A stretch of DNA of 64,000 bases from Siphonodentalium dalli (taxonomy: Eukaryota; Mollusca; Scaphopoda; Gadilida; Siphonodentaliidae): positions 173,856,310 through 173,920,309 of the forward strand of contig CP136064.1 of assembly GCA_032622095.1 (NCBI GenBank). The letters are read 5' to 3'. The notes beneath the pieces were generated by a model that saw only the letters and a list, made by a program, of their open reading frames with translations, was not told where the DNA came from and searched no databases. Position numbers and translations under genes: made by a program. This document shows positions 44,663 through 56,836 of the stretch, piece after piece; position 1 is the stretch's first letter; each line of letters opens with the position of its first letter.

Positions 44663-47178
44663 CAATAACTTGGCGGTGGGTATGCTGTTTAAATAATCAC
44701 CTCTGTCAAAAATCGCCATAAACAGAAAGAATAGTAAAATATAGACATACCTTGTTCTTACACCAATCAGAAATATGGCATAAAAAGTATGTTATTGTCA
44801 ATGGCATTTGAACAAAACTATATATATGTTAATATTCATTCTGTTGATGGCGATTTGAACAAATATGAATATTTCTGCAACGGACGCTGCCCGGGCCTTT
44901 AAAAGGAGTCTGACAAAGACAGGACAATACAAAAGACAATTATAAACATGAAATATAAAACATGCTAAGGCCAAAAAAAAAAAACATGTCTGTTTCCGAT
45001 TTCTTGAGCAAAAAAATCCAGGTAGGCAGGTAGGTAAATTATTTTTTATTGGGGATTTTTTTTTTTTCTTCAAAATCCATCCAAATAAAGTTTTGTTGCA
45101 TCTATAATGCACCATATTCTAAAAGCAAGATTAAAGTTGGTATTCTCAAAACCTTTGTATCCATTTGCTGAAGTCTCTGACAGAAAACTACCTTTATATC
45201 TGACAATATACCCAATTCTATCTAGATATAAATAATGATACCCGTGCCATCATCTTGACATCGCATTTTCACCTGGCCGTGCGACTCTCAGAATAAACGG
45301 AAAGCTACAGGTCAACAATCTGAAAGTTTTATTACTTTAAACATATTTTAATGTATCTAGAAAATATACATAGGGATCGGGGCACAAGTTACAAAACTTA
45401 CAAACTTGCCCCTCTCCTAATACAATCATGGAACATACATAAAAATAGATAGCAGATATAGCACAAAGTGTTTATAAAGAATAGTGCAGAGTGTGTGTGC
45501 TGAAGATGTCAGGTTTTCATCTGTATTCCAATCTCGGTTATGAAGAAAAGCCTAGAATTCAGTGAGTTTGAAAGATGAAGGGCGAGATTTACCATGTTAT
45601 CATACATGGGTTTGTTCAAAACGCTTTGTTTTAGCTATATAAGATTGAGTAATGCGAAAAAGAGTAGTGTTCTTGTGGTTTGATATACCTTTAAAAAGTT
45701 TATTGCCCCGTGGTCGCCACGATTAATTAAACTGAGCATTATGTAACCACGAATGGTTGTTCCATCTGGTGACATCGTACTATATACAATACGTGACGTA
45801 TCTCAATGACAGCACGTGCATGCCGCCAAATATAAAACACGAGTAGGCCTACAACGCACATGCATGCACACGATTATAATATAATTACGTTTCTCTGTTG
45901 AATATCTATTTTTGTAATACACCTAATATTAAGGCTTGTCGTTGGTAATGGTATGTGCATGTATGATTTATATAATGGCACAATGTTTGTAAAAGACCCC
46001 TCTCCTATTCCGAGTCCTTCTAATTTAACCGCCGAATCGATTCCAAAACATAGGCCCCTCGCCTCATATACAGGAGTTTTATAACGGGGTCTGCAGAATC
46101 CATGGAAGGAAATAGTTGGTAGATAATTATGCTTTTGAACCGCATTTATTCCCGTCTAACTGCTGTACATGTACCTGCCCAAAACGGCAAAAAGGTGAAA
46201 CATGCATACAAATTATGCATCAAGTTTCGATTAAATAATTAAGGCGCGTGCCAATTAAGATTGTTACAGGGTCAATGTAATACACCCTGATTTGAAAGTG
46301 AAAACCCCGCAGCGCACATGTCGGATTGCATCGCAGTATATTGTTAAACAGATCAAAGGGTGCCGCCGAGTGAATTCATGTGACGTAATTGCTGCGTCTG
46401 TGACCAGGGTAGCCATTGGTGAATAATTAGAGTATTGTTTAACTGACTCACCTGACTCACTATTGTCGCTAATTTAGTCGAGTTGTCGGGTTTCCTCGTC
46501 AATATAGTGCAGCATTTTAGTTTGTCAGACGATAAGAAATTTTCAGGTCGCACGAATATTTTCAGGTAGGTCGGGAAACCGGAAACAGACAATTTTTTTT
46601 TTGGCCTAAGACAGCTTCATGACCTGACAAGGTTAAACCAAACACATATATGTATATGCTGCCATTAACTTCGGAAAACAATTTTAGACTGTTTTGTATT
46701 TATATTTGTAACAAGTCATTATCATACGGTATATACAAAAACCCACATCAAGTTAAAATCTTTAAAATTGACACATGCTAAAATCAATTTTCGCGCTCTA
46801 TATCTCAACATGAGAAATTTAACGCGGAATAACTAAGCAAACAGTTTCCTCATAATCTTAAGGAAATATAGATGAACACTTGATTTTACGGAATGTTGTC
46901 AACCCTGTGTACTGTTCTCAAACATTTAACTTGTGGAAAATTTGAGTGTTTAAAGTTTAAGTACAGTTGTTTTTAATTTTGGTAATACTAAGAGCTTATT
47001 ATTGTGAAAAAATCTATAATGGTAACTTTTGGTGAAATTTTGTCAAGTTTTTCCCCAGAACAGGCTGAAAATAGACAATTTTATGAATTTCACTACTTTT
47101 ACATGATTTCAATATGATGTATTAGTCGGGCAGCTAGGTACACCCCCTATGGACCCCCCACAGGATTCTTCTGGACCG
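44663..47178. other. No gene recognised
   Basis: AT-rich intron DNA with poly-T and poly-A stretches around 44978 and 45058. Open frames are short and unrecognisable. Bases 47127-47178 are a direct duplicate of 47312-47369, just outside the foldback arm. Confidence 0.5.
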
Positions 47179-47369
47179 ATTTACCCTACCCCCTATAAAT
47201 CAATTTTGTTTTACTTTTCCGAAAATGTCGAAATTGAACTGCAATAGGACCTATTTTATGTTAAACTGAAAAGATGTGATGATACCATGTTGTGAGTTCG
47301 ATAGGAAATATAGTCGGGCAGCTAGGTACACCCCCTATGGACCCCCACAGGACTCTTCCGGACCGATTT
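47127..47369 (+). repeat. Short direct repeat around the left foldback tip
   Basis: TAGTCGGGCAGCTAGGTACA through GGACCGATTT (about 53 bases) occurs at 47127-47180 and again at 47312-47369. The 130 bases between them plus the second copy match the right arm as inverted sequence; the first copy has no partner there. A staggered rearrangement at the tip would produce this. Confidence 0.75.
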
Positions 47370-48270
47370 GTTTATGTACCTGGACACCTCTAGAGTAGAA
47401 TTCCGGATGTTAACAAGAAATCAACCTGGCCGCATATGACGTAATCCAAGATGGCGCCCATGAGGGTCGGAAAATTTTGCGATTTTACCCTATGTCTATT
47501 TATATGACGATTGTGGAAAACCTAATTGAGATATGAAATTGCAATGAATTGCATTTTGTTCCTTATATATTTCTACGTCAACTGATATCAAATTTGAAAA
47601 TAAAAATCCAAGATAGCCGCCATAATATGGCACAGAATTTGAAAAATTCGATTTTTTTTCCAAAATATTTTCAGAAAAAACACGAAAACCAATGATAATA
47701 TGTCACATATATTTGAACATTATGACGTTTATATGACCGCAAGTAATCCTTCAATATCATCTGACAAAACAATCTGCAATCGACAACTTAGGGTGAAACA
47801 AAATGGCCGCCATTGCAATCATCCGCAACAGTCGGTATTACCCTATGTCCAGTTATATGAAGATTGTGTGTAAGCCATTCCCTGTATTACAAGTGGTGTA
47901 TTCCTCGTACTTTTCTGGTGTCAATGATGCCAGTAAAGACCCAAAAATACCGCTATGATATGCCTTAATTTAGAGATTATGTCTGTTTTTTAACGTATTT
48001 TTGTTTATAATTATATAGTCTGGTAGCGTGGTTTACCTGATATGGAACCCGAGAGTTCTCATGACTTATTTTTGTATGTACCTGGACTCAACTAAAGTAG
48101 AACTTTGAATGTTAACCAGAATCGTCTTAGACGCACATGACTTAATCCAAAATGGCCACAGGAGGGTGAACAATTTTCGCAAATTACCCCTAAGTTTATA
48201 GTTACATGATTGGGAAAAAACTATATGAGATATTAAATTGAGGTAAATAGCGTTTTGTTCCTTATACCAT

Positions 48271-48939
48271 TCCACGTATTGTGTTATGTATTCTGTTCAG
48301 AGAGTATAAAACCCTCCTACCTACCCACACCAACGAGGAGGAATCAGGCACCAGGGCCATTGAAAATAAATCATGTCACGAATGTGTGACATTTTGTATG
48401 TACATGTTACAACAAGTAGCTCCAACCTCAACATTATTCATCATGAACAGACGCCACGAGTAGCCTATGGTAAACAAGATGGGCACCAACTCGTATTTAT
48501 TAATCCTGATATCATCGATTCAACATCTTCGTCGTCAGAGCTTTCAATGTTTACTTCGACAAGCAAATCTTGGAGAATTGATGGAAGAATGCCACATTCG
48601 GACCACAGTGTCTCTAAAATCCCTTTGTCATCGGTCCGTCCATTTTCCAATGGTGACAGAATAGTGTACTTATTCACATGACCAACAAGGGAGTTCACCC
48701 GTTTTATGTTAGGCGTCAGCGACATCTTACGTGGTGGCATTTTGGATAAGTCAAATTTTGATGACTCGGTGCCTAGTTCACCTTTACCAACCATCTATAT
48801 TAGCATCAAAGATCTCACCGTATCAACGTTCTTCGCTCTATAGGAAATCCAGGTCCATAAGGCGTCTCATTACCATGCCCGATATATGCACACCATCAAA
48901 TCTTGGTAAAAAATGAGGACTGCTGAAAGACGGCATTCA
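48271..48939. other. Foldback interior before the pol remnant, unassigned
   Basis: Open frames on both strands, the longest 48794-48465 on the minus strand with an acidic SSDDEDVES stretch. I recognise none of them and cannot say whether they are gag remains, cargo or chance. Confidence 0.4.
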
Positions 48940-51231
48940 GTACAAAACACGGAAGCTGGGAATTTGTCAAAAATGGCCTTTGGGCTCTCAGGAAGCCCTT
49001 ATACCTGGTCGAGGGTAATAAATCTGGTTTTCCAAGTCCTGAACTGGTCAGTAGCATTGTGCTATCTCGACAACGTAGTTATTGGGGGCATTTTCAGTAT
49101 CTAATCACCTCCAGAATCTCCAGGAAGTACTACAGAGATTCCGTAAATATAGCCTGAAATTAAAACCCCAAAAATGTGAGTTCTTCCAGCACAAAATCGA
49201 GTTTTCTAGGAAGAATAGTCAGTCAGGATGGGGTTAAAACTGAATGACGAGTCCCTAGAAACAGTTAAAAACTGGCCAAGCCCATCATATCAAGTACCAA
49301 TGAAGTAGAAAGCTTTTGTGGCCTGGTGATCTACCATCGGGCTTTTGTTAAAAGTTATGCCGAGGTGGCTAGACCATTATAAGCCCTCACTGGAAAACAG
49401 CCATTCATATGGGGAAGAACAGCAGGAGGCCTTTGATACACTCAAGGCCTCTGTGGGGTCTCCTCCAGTCTTGGCACTACCCAACAGTGAAGACTCCTTT
49501 GTCCTGGATTGCGATGATAGTGGGTGGGCCGTCGAGGCAGAGCTCTTGCAGATCATAGGGGATGAAGAACGAGTGGTTGCCCATGGTAGCGTTATCTTTA
49601 CCCCCCGAGCAAAGCCAGTATTGCACAATCCGGAAAGAACTCCTGGCTGTCATAAGTTTTAACCGGCAATTCCATCACTACATTTTGGGCAAGCCCTTCC
49701 TTTTAAGGACGGATCATAGCAGCCTCAAATGGTTGATGGGTGACGCCCTCTCCATAATACAAACTTACGTCACTTGCCAGCAGTATACCGCGGGCTGTGA
49801 CCTTGACAAGTTGCCATGCAAGGGCTGCAAATACTGTCAGCGTCTCCAGCGAAACTGGGCTAGATTTGAAGAGGAAGTTGATAGCATTGTGGCTTTAGCC
49901 CAGGGGTTATGGGAGTTTGTAACTTAGAATGGCCAAGTTACTCCAGCTGTCTCAATGGTAACCTCCGCTAATTACTCAGGTGTGGAATACTGGCAAGATG
50001 GATTCCAAGGGCTGCCTTGGGACACAGGAGGCGACTGGTCGGATTGCGAGCCATGTATTGTTTGTGTCTGCCCAGGCACTGGATGGATGCACTCAATATT
50101 GGACTTGCATTACCACCACATATACAAGACAAAGGTTAATATGAGACAAGATACAAGCTCAGATCCATCCCGACCTAAGCTTGGCGGGTATATGCACCCT
50201 AGTTGAACTTGAGAAACAACGTAAGGAACCGGATCTATCCCCAGTCATTGCGTGGATAGAATCCGGTCAAGAACCAACAGAGGGTGAATTATTCATCTCC
50301 ATTAAGGCCACTAAATATATCTGGATTAATCGTCAGAGATTTGTGATAGTAAATGAATTACTGTATAAGATAAAATAGAAATTGGGAGCAGGTTTTAGTC
50401 ATTCCAAGCCAATTTGCGGCTGAGATCTTGGCTATTGCTCATGATATACCCGCTTCTGGTCATCAGGGAGTGGTGCGTACCAAAGCTGGAGCCAAAAAGT
50501 ACTTCTATGCATGGAATTACTCAAGACTTTGAATCATTCATAGGGGTCTGCCCCCAATGCAATCAAGGGAAGAAACCATCGAGGCATGCAAATGGGAAAT
50601 GCAAACCATCCATGTGGGTAATCCAATGGAAAGAGTGTACCTGTATGTCCTTGGACCATTTATACTTAGTGAACAGGATGACAAATACATTCTGGTGATC
50701 ACGGATCAGTTTACTAAGTGGGTGGAGTGTATTCCCCTTCCTGCTCAGACCACAGAAACGATGGCATGTGCGGCGGTAAATGAATTCTTTGCACGCTTCG
50801 GATGCCCCTGGCAAATGTCGACGTACCAGGCCCCATGTTTTGAAAGTAAACTGTTCTGTGCGATCTGCGAGTTACTCCAGATACATAAAACCCGAACGAC
50901 CCCTTATCAACCTTCGGCAAATGGCCAGGTGGAACGTCAAAACCGGACCCTGATGAATGCGGTCCGATGATTCGCTAACAAAAACCAACGAAGCTGGGAC
51001 AAATTCCTTCCCCAAATAGCGGGCGCGCTAAGATCATCAGTGCACAGAATTACTGGCCAAACCCCAAATAAACTTATGTTGGGACGTGAAGTTAATCACC
51101 CAGTAGACTTGGTGTTTAATTTTACGAAAGAAACTCAGACTAAAACTGATACTGGTCAATACCTGAAAGACCTTGAACAAGAAATGAAGTGGGCCCATGA
51201 AATTGTCCGGGAACATTTAAAAACTACTTGA
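48940..51231 (+). pseudogene. Decayed Ty3/Gypsy pol (RT end, RNase H, integrase)
   Basis: Segments in order: the RT palm end with FGLSGSPYTWSRVIN and YLDN (near 48970-49085), where the family has YLDD; the thumb with KPQKCEFFQHKI and VSQDGVKT (49165-49235); RNase H with QQEAFDTLKASVGSPPVLAL, FVLDCDDSGWA and TDHSSLKWLMG (49425-49745); the integrase zinc-binding part with CPQCNQGKKPSRH (near 50550); and the integrase core with GPFILSEQDDKYILVITDQF (near 50655), GCPWQMSTYQAPCF, where the usual Asp is missing, and the Glu motif NGQVERQNRTL (near 50920). The C-terminal GQTPNKLMLGREVNHPVDL is at 51050-51100. Stops and shifts lie near 49102, 49255, 49330, 49640, 49925, 50377, 50520 and 50968. Neither gag, protease nor the first half of RT is recognisable. 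Clearly inactive. Confidence 0.88.
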
Positions 51232-52441
51232 AAACAATACTTAAATATTATTTATAATAGGATCTCTGTAAAGAAAACAGGCATGTTCTCTAAATTAAGG
51301 CATATCATAGCGGTCCTTTTGGGTCTTTAGTGGCATCATTGACACCAGAAAAGTACGAGGAATACACCACATGTAATACGGCGAATGGCTTACACACAAT
51401 CTTCATATAACTGGACATAGGGTAATATCGCGAAATGTACCGACTCTTGCGGGTGATCGCAATGGCGGCCATTTTGTTTTCTCCCTAAGTTGTCGATTGC
51501 AGATTGTTTTGTCAGGTGATATTGAAGGATTAGTTGCAATCATATAAACGTCATAATGTTCAAATATTTGTGACATATTATGATTGGTTTTGTGTTTTTT
51601 TTCTGAAAAAATTGTTGAAAAAAAATCGAATTTCTCAAATTCTGAGCCATATTCTGGCGGCCATCTTGGATTTTGATTTACAAATTTGACATCAGTTAAC
51701 GTAGAAATATATAAGGAACCGAATGCAATTCATTGCAATGTCATAGCTCAATTGGTTTTTCCACAATTGTCATATAAATAGACATATGGTAATATCGCGA
51801 AATGTACCGACTGTTGCGGATGATCGCACTGGCGGCCATTTTGCTTTCTCCGTGAGTTGTCGATAACAGATTTTTTTGTCAGATGATATTGAAGGATTAC
51901 TTGCGGTCAAATAAACGTCATAATATTAAAATATTTGTGACATATTATCATTGGTTTTCGTGTTTTTTCTTAATTTTGTTTTGAAAAAAAATCGAATTTT
52001 TCAAATTCTGTGCCATATTCTGGCGGCCATCTTGGATTTTGATTTTCAAATTTGATATCAGTTTACGTAGAAATATATAAGAAACAAAATGCAATTCATT
52101 ACAATGTCATATCTCAATTAGGTTTTCCACAATCGTCATATAAATAGACCGACCCTCATGGGCGCCATCTTGGATTACATCATATGCGGCCAGGTTGATT
52201 TCTTGTTAACATCCGGAATTCTACTCTAGAGGTGTCCAGGTACATAAACAAATCGGTCCGGAAGAGTCCTGTGGGGGTCCATAGGGGGTGTACCTAGCTG
52301 CCCGACTATATTTCCTATCGAACTCACAACATGGTATCATCACATCTTTTCAGTTTAACATAAAATAGGTCCTATTGCAGTTCAATTTCGACATTTTCGG
52401 AAAAGTAAAACAAAATTGATTTATAGGGGGTAGGGTAAATT

Positions 52442-53928
52442 TTTGACACATTGTTGCAGTATGGCTGGTTCCAGGTTGTGATTGTTTGGCATTGTTGTAT
52501 CAGACGATAAAATGGGAAGTTTTTAAAACTATTATATATTGTTGATCGAATCAAAATTGTTGAAATGATAATGAGTTAGAGGGCCTAACAAGTTTAAATT
52601 GTCATGAACATTTTGGGTAAAGTTTTCAAAATAGACAGGTATATCGCACCAGTTCTTGTTTTATCGTGACCGTACATATTCCTGGTCATTATAGTTGTCA
52701 AACAGATACCAATGACGCGAACATGCAGTCACAGGCCTCTATTATCTGACCACAGATGGAGAAAAAATATATGTTGAGACTCAGAGTAGTCTCTCCTACC
52801 TTTCTCAATGTTTGGACACTGTTATAACCGGATATTAGTGTCACTGTGACCGACAGGAGATGCCAGACATTTTGATATATAGAAATGAAAAATGGGGGGG
52901 GGGGGGGTACAACAAACTCCAAACTAAGAGTCTTTTGAGAATTGTCTCATGGACTATAGCTGTGGAAAGGCTTCTCCTTGTCAGCTTTCTCCATTATTTC
53001 CAACTCAGTCGGCCATCCATGTATATGTTGCATCTCGACAATGTCAACTTGTGCGCCAACTGCTTCAAATGACTCACCCGAGTAAATATGTTGTTAATAG
53101 TCAGGCAAAACTACCTTTCTGCTATCCATAGCCACGGTTGTATCTAGATACACTTCTGAAGGTGGAATTTGCTTCTAATGAAGTTTTTGTGATCATAGTT
53201 AAGATTAAAAATAATATTGGTATCATATGGAACGACGGTCTCGTCATTCAAGTTGCCAATATTTTAGTGGTTAATATTGCTGTTGTCAGAACTAGAGATC
53301 GTTCACAACAAAATCTCAATAGAGTTTGAATACCAAGTTTTTCCAATTTTTTTACTTGCATTATAGCCCTTAGTTTGTCTATTTTTATAATTTTTTTAAG
53401 CCCATTATAGCATGATAATTTGAACAAACGTCAACTGATTCCATTCATATTTGGTATGTGGATCTTCCATAACAATAGGGCCTATCTCAAAATAGATGTA
53501 TACCAGTTTGAAATTCTTTTCTGTAAGATTCACTCTTTTAGGCAGAAAAACTGGAAAAGGCAGGGCCAGGCCATCTTCGAAGTGCAACCCTTGTAACATC
53601 TCATACAGAACTGTCAACATGTTATCTTAGCAAAAACTAAAATTCTCTCCAACCCAGATATCATAAAGGGTTTATCTATCAAAGATTTCCAACTAACTAC
53701 AACATTTGAGCTATTTCAAGTATTTTCAACAATCCCACCCTCTTCAATATGCTTGAAGGTAAGTATGGTAAACTTGTAATGCCTCACACCCATTTTCTGG
53801 AAGAAATATCTTGAACATATACCAGAGTGGATAAATATCTCTCATGTGGAAATTCATGATTTAACATAATAAATTATTTAGCTCCATTGCGTTTTTCAAT
53901 TTTGAATTATCATTATTGCATATTGCAG
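52442..53928. other. No gene; end of GLUT intron 2
   Basis: AT-rich, with a 14-base poly-G run at 52894-52907. The acceptor TATTGCAG at 53921-53928 closes the intron. Confidence 0.55.
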
Positions 53929-54089
53929 ATTATCAAAAACTTCTACAATGAGACCCATTATAACAGACATGATGGATATATGTCTAATAATCAGCTTACA
54001 TTGTTATGGTCAACAACAGTTGCTGTCTTTGCTGCTGGGGGAATGGTTGGTGGCTACTTTGGAGGATATTTCGCCACAAGATGGGGAAG
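53929..54089 (+). CDS. SLC2A: Glucose transporter exon 3, exofacial loop and TM2
   Basis: 161 bases between TATTGCAG and GTATGC, entering in phase 0 and leaving two bases of an Arg codon. It encodes IIKNFYNETHYNRHDG, with an N-E-T sequon at the position glycosylated in class I transporters, then LTLLWSTTVAVFAAGGMVGG and YFGGYFATRWGR. The last is the conserved G-R-x-x-GR segment after helix 2 that begins the R-W-G-R-K loop. Helix and loop positions fit a GLUT1-4-like protein without gaps. A MITE begins immediately after the donor, within three bases of the exon edge. Confidence 0.95.
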
Positions 54090-54091
54090 GT

Positions 54092-54297
54092 ATGCACATA
54101 ATCGACTCTTTAACCACAGCAGAATTATGGGTAACTTTTCAGGATTTTGTCGGAAATATGGCTTGTTGCCATTTGTCAGAAAGCTCTCAGTGAGAGCTTT
54201 CCGATGAATGGCAACAAGCCATATTTCCGACTAAATCCTGAAAATATACCCATAATTCTGCTGTGGTTAAGGAGTCGATTATTTAGGCCATTACTGT
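54092..54297. mobile_element. Palindromic Tc1/mariner-type MITE, copy 2, abutting a splice donor
   Basis: The right end ATTACTG is followed by TA (54298-54299). The left end is trimmed: the usual CAGTAATGCCCTAAATAATC is reduced to TGCACATAATCGACTC directly behind the GTA of the exon 3 donor. The arms carry CCACAGCAGAATTATGGGTA and its complement. Confidence 0.85.
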
Positions 54298-54935
54298 AGA
54301 ACAGACCAGGAACAAACATGATGTCATTCATGTTGACAAGTCATTTCTTTGACTCTCCATATCTTGTGGAGTGAGAATTTTCAGAACACATGTAAAAAAA
54401 TCTTTTCTCTAAAACAGACGTTGCTCATTCGAACATCCAAATTATGTAATTTGGAAGGAGCCTCAAGGAGGTATAAGATAAGTTGACAAATACATGAACT
54501 ATGTTCACACCTATTATCCAGCTGTTTTCTTCAATTTTCACACATAAGTGAAACAAATTTTCTTTATTGTTACCATTACAGGAATAGACTAACACAGAAC
54601 ACTCTTTTCTGTTTCATGTCGTGATATTGGCTGTTTTTTTGTTTGGAACTCAAACATCGTGTTCAAAGTTGTATTTTGTATGACTGCAATGCGTATTTCT
54701 GGGACATATAAAGCTCATAGAAAAGTAGCTCAATAAAAAATTCAAAAGCGATTATTTATTTGGTGTATTAAAGAGCGCAAACCGCCATGTGGCTTTAAAT
54801 TACTTAGACTGTCTATCAAATTATCTTGTTTGGTTATTGAACTATCAATTTCAAGAGGTTAACTGACACATTTGTATCTGAATGGCACATTGTGTTTCAG
54901 TTGCATTAAATGTCAATACACTTTTATATCCACAG

Positions 54936-55060
54936 GAAAGGTGCAATGTTAAGAAACAATGTTCTTGCAGCAATAACAGCAGCATTGTTATTCTCCTCAA
55001 AATATGCTAAATCATACGAGATGCTGATTGTTGGAAGAGTAATGGCTGGAATAAACTGTG
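54936..55060 (+). CDS. SLC2A: Glucose transporter exon 4, TM3 and start of TM4
   Basis: 125 bases between TATCCACAG and GTGAGT. The first base completes the Arg codon from exon 3, giving RKGAMLRNNVLAAITAALLF, then SSKYAKSYEMLIVGRVMAGINCG; it ends in phase 1. It covers the basic loop after helix 2, helix 3 and the conserved YEMLI-GR...GI-CG entry to helix 4. In vertebrate class I genes, as I recall, this and the start of the following exon are one exon, so the break at INC-G appears to be an extra intron here. Confidence 0.94.
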
Positions 55061-55132
55061 GTGAGTTACGGGGTTGAACTGGAAATCCTAGTCTTTTTTT
55101 TCTTTCTGCATAATTACTTGAAAAATATTCTA

Positions 55133-55345
55133 CAGTAATGCCCTAAATAATCAACTGCTTAATCACAGCAGAATTATGAGAAATTTTTCAGGATTTAGTT
55201 GGAAATATGGCTTGCTGCCATTCATTGGAAAGCTCTCGGTGAGAGCTTTCTGATGAATGTCAACAAGCCATATTTCCGACTAAATCTTGACAAATTTCCC
55301 ATAATTCTGCTGTGGTTAAAGGGTCATATACTTTGAGCATTACTG
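55133..55345. mobile_element. Palindromic Tc1/mariner-type MITE, copy 3
   Basis: Left TA at 55131-55132 then CAGTAATGCCCTAAATAATC. The right end is ATTACTG followed by TG instead of TA. The arms and central AGCTCTCGGTGAGAGCTTTC loop match the other copies. It lies in the intron between exons 4 and 5. Confidence 0.88.
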
Positions 55346-55656
55346 TGTATTTCAATGCAGTCACGAATATTCATGATTCAACTTTTATCTCTTTATAGTC
55401 AGCTTAGTCCATAGTGTATGCAAAGAGTGTACGAAAAGCAAAAAAAAACACTGGCACCGTGGGGATCCCACTGGATAACCAGGATTCACAGTGATTCTTG
55501 ATCACCATGAACCATTGAGAATCGCTGCAAAACACTGACTACTACTTAGGATATTTTATGCCATTTCAAATTTTTATAACAGTTTTAATTATTATATTGA
55601 TAATTGTCTTGTCTTGACAAAACTTTTAATGACAACTTGATGAAAATATAGACCTA

Positions 55657-55828
55657 CAGTAATGCCCTAAATAATCGACTCCTTAACCACAGCAGAATTA
55701 TGGGTAATTTTTCAGGACTCAGTGAGAGCTTTCCAATGAATGGCAACAAGCCATATTTCCAACTAAATCCTGAAAAATTACCCATAATTCTGCTGTGGTT
55801 AAGGAGTTGATTATTTAGGGCATTACTG
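55657..55828. mobile_element. Palindromic Tc1/mariner-type MITE, copy 4 (internal deletion)
   Basis: TA on both sides (55655-55656 and 55829-55830). CAGTAATGCCCTAAATAATC starts and the complement ends it. The left arm lacks the GTCGGAAATATGGCTTGTTG segment present in the right arm, so the copy is 172 bp. Confidence 0.88.
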
Positions 55829-56471
55829 TAGGGAGAAGTGGCACTGTATGCAATGTAATTCACATTGCATACATAAAGGTTCGGGTGTTTAGGGAACTAA
55901 GAGATGACCAAAATGCTTAAGTACTAGTACATGCAAATTATGCTGCACAATATGAATCTACCAGTACAAGGTAATATGAGGAGGACGCATTATCATATAA
56001 GGAATATAGTATCGTATCTAAAAGGAGCTACGTGGGGATATGACAAGCTGATTGGTTAAATTCAGTTCAGACAAATCCATTTCTTTGGTCCGTATGTTGC
56101 ATGTTGGTCTGTATGTTGCTTCTTCGTTAAACCCTTCATTCTGGTGCATACATTGCGTTATAACGCAGAGCTTCCATTCAATAATTGCAGCTGATAAGTT
56201 CAATAATGGAATAAATACAATATTGTAAATCAATCTGTCTATCATAAATTAATTCTAATGTCAATCCTGTCAAATCCCTACAACTAACACTTTATTGACA
56301 TAAAAACAAGTTGATTTTCCTTCGCTTTGAAGACAATCGCCATCTTTTATCGATTGAAAATAAGAAACGTCATGACATACACCATATAAGGTATGCATTA
56401 CATTGAAAATAGAATCTCTCTGTTGAGTTGAGATATAATGCAACAGATGAATCGTAGCCGTCTGAACACTA

Positions 56472-56652
56472 CAGTAATGCCCTAAATAATCGACTCCTTA
56501 ACCGCAGCAGAATTATGGGTAATTTTTCATGATTTAGTCGGAAATATGAGAGCTTTCCGATGAATGGCAACAAGCCATATTTCTGAATAAATCCTGAAAA
56601 ATTACCCATAATTCTGCTGTGGTTAAGGAGTTGATTATTTAGGGCATCACTG
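56472..56652. mobile_element. Palindromic Tc1/mariner-type MITE, copy 5 (internal deletion)
   Basis: TA on both sides (56470-56471 and 56653-56654), with the usual CAGTAATGCCCTAAATAATC start. Part of the left arm between GGAAATATG and AGAGCTTTCC is missing. It sits 185 bases before the exon 5 acceptor side. Confidence 0.88.
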
Positions 56653-56836
56653 TACAACACAACAGGTGCATCATAGCCGGCTGAACATAACTTTACTGTT
56701 GGAAAGCGGGAGAATACTGTTTTCTTACTTTTTGTTGAGTGGGAATGCCATTCTACCAGATTTTTTATTGGAGAAATAACTTATTTTTAAGAATTGGCAG
56801 ACACAGTTTTAAGACTTTCATTGTGATCTGTTGTAG

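Larger units (their letters stand above)
47179..52441. mobile_element. Foldback-type element with ~1.1-kb inverted arms around a gypsy pol remnant
   Basis: The left arm 47179-48270 and right arm about 51255-52441 are inverted copies. The outermost shared words are TTTACCCTACCCCCTATAAA (left) and its complement at 52420-52440 (right). The arms contain repeated blocks with ATGGCCGCCATT/GGCGGCCATTTTG and AATATATAAGGAAC. The right arm carries two tandem copies of a block of about 370 bases (51413-51788, 51789-52150); the left carries one full and one decayed copy (48066-48270). The interior 48280-51240 holds a broken Ty3/Gypsy pol on the + strand. LTR retroelements have direct terminal repeats, so the inverted arms are not its LTRs. 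No clear TSD. Confidence 0.75.
38527..53928 (+). other. GLUT intron 2 (15.4 kb)
   Basis: Bounded by GTGAGT at 38527 and TATTGCAG ending at 53928. It contains a palindromic MITE, the whole DIRS retrotransposon and the gypsy-bearing foldback element, which together make up about two thirds of its length. Confidence 0.85.

Noticed and set aside
48465-48794. Minus-strand 109-codon frame as a gene
   Set aside because: No family recognised and it lies between the foldback arm and the pol remnant; recorded only as unassigned.
47179-52441. Arms considered as LTRs of the gypsy element
   Set aside because: They are inverted relative to each other; LTRs must be direct repeats.
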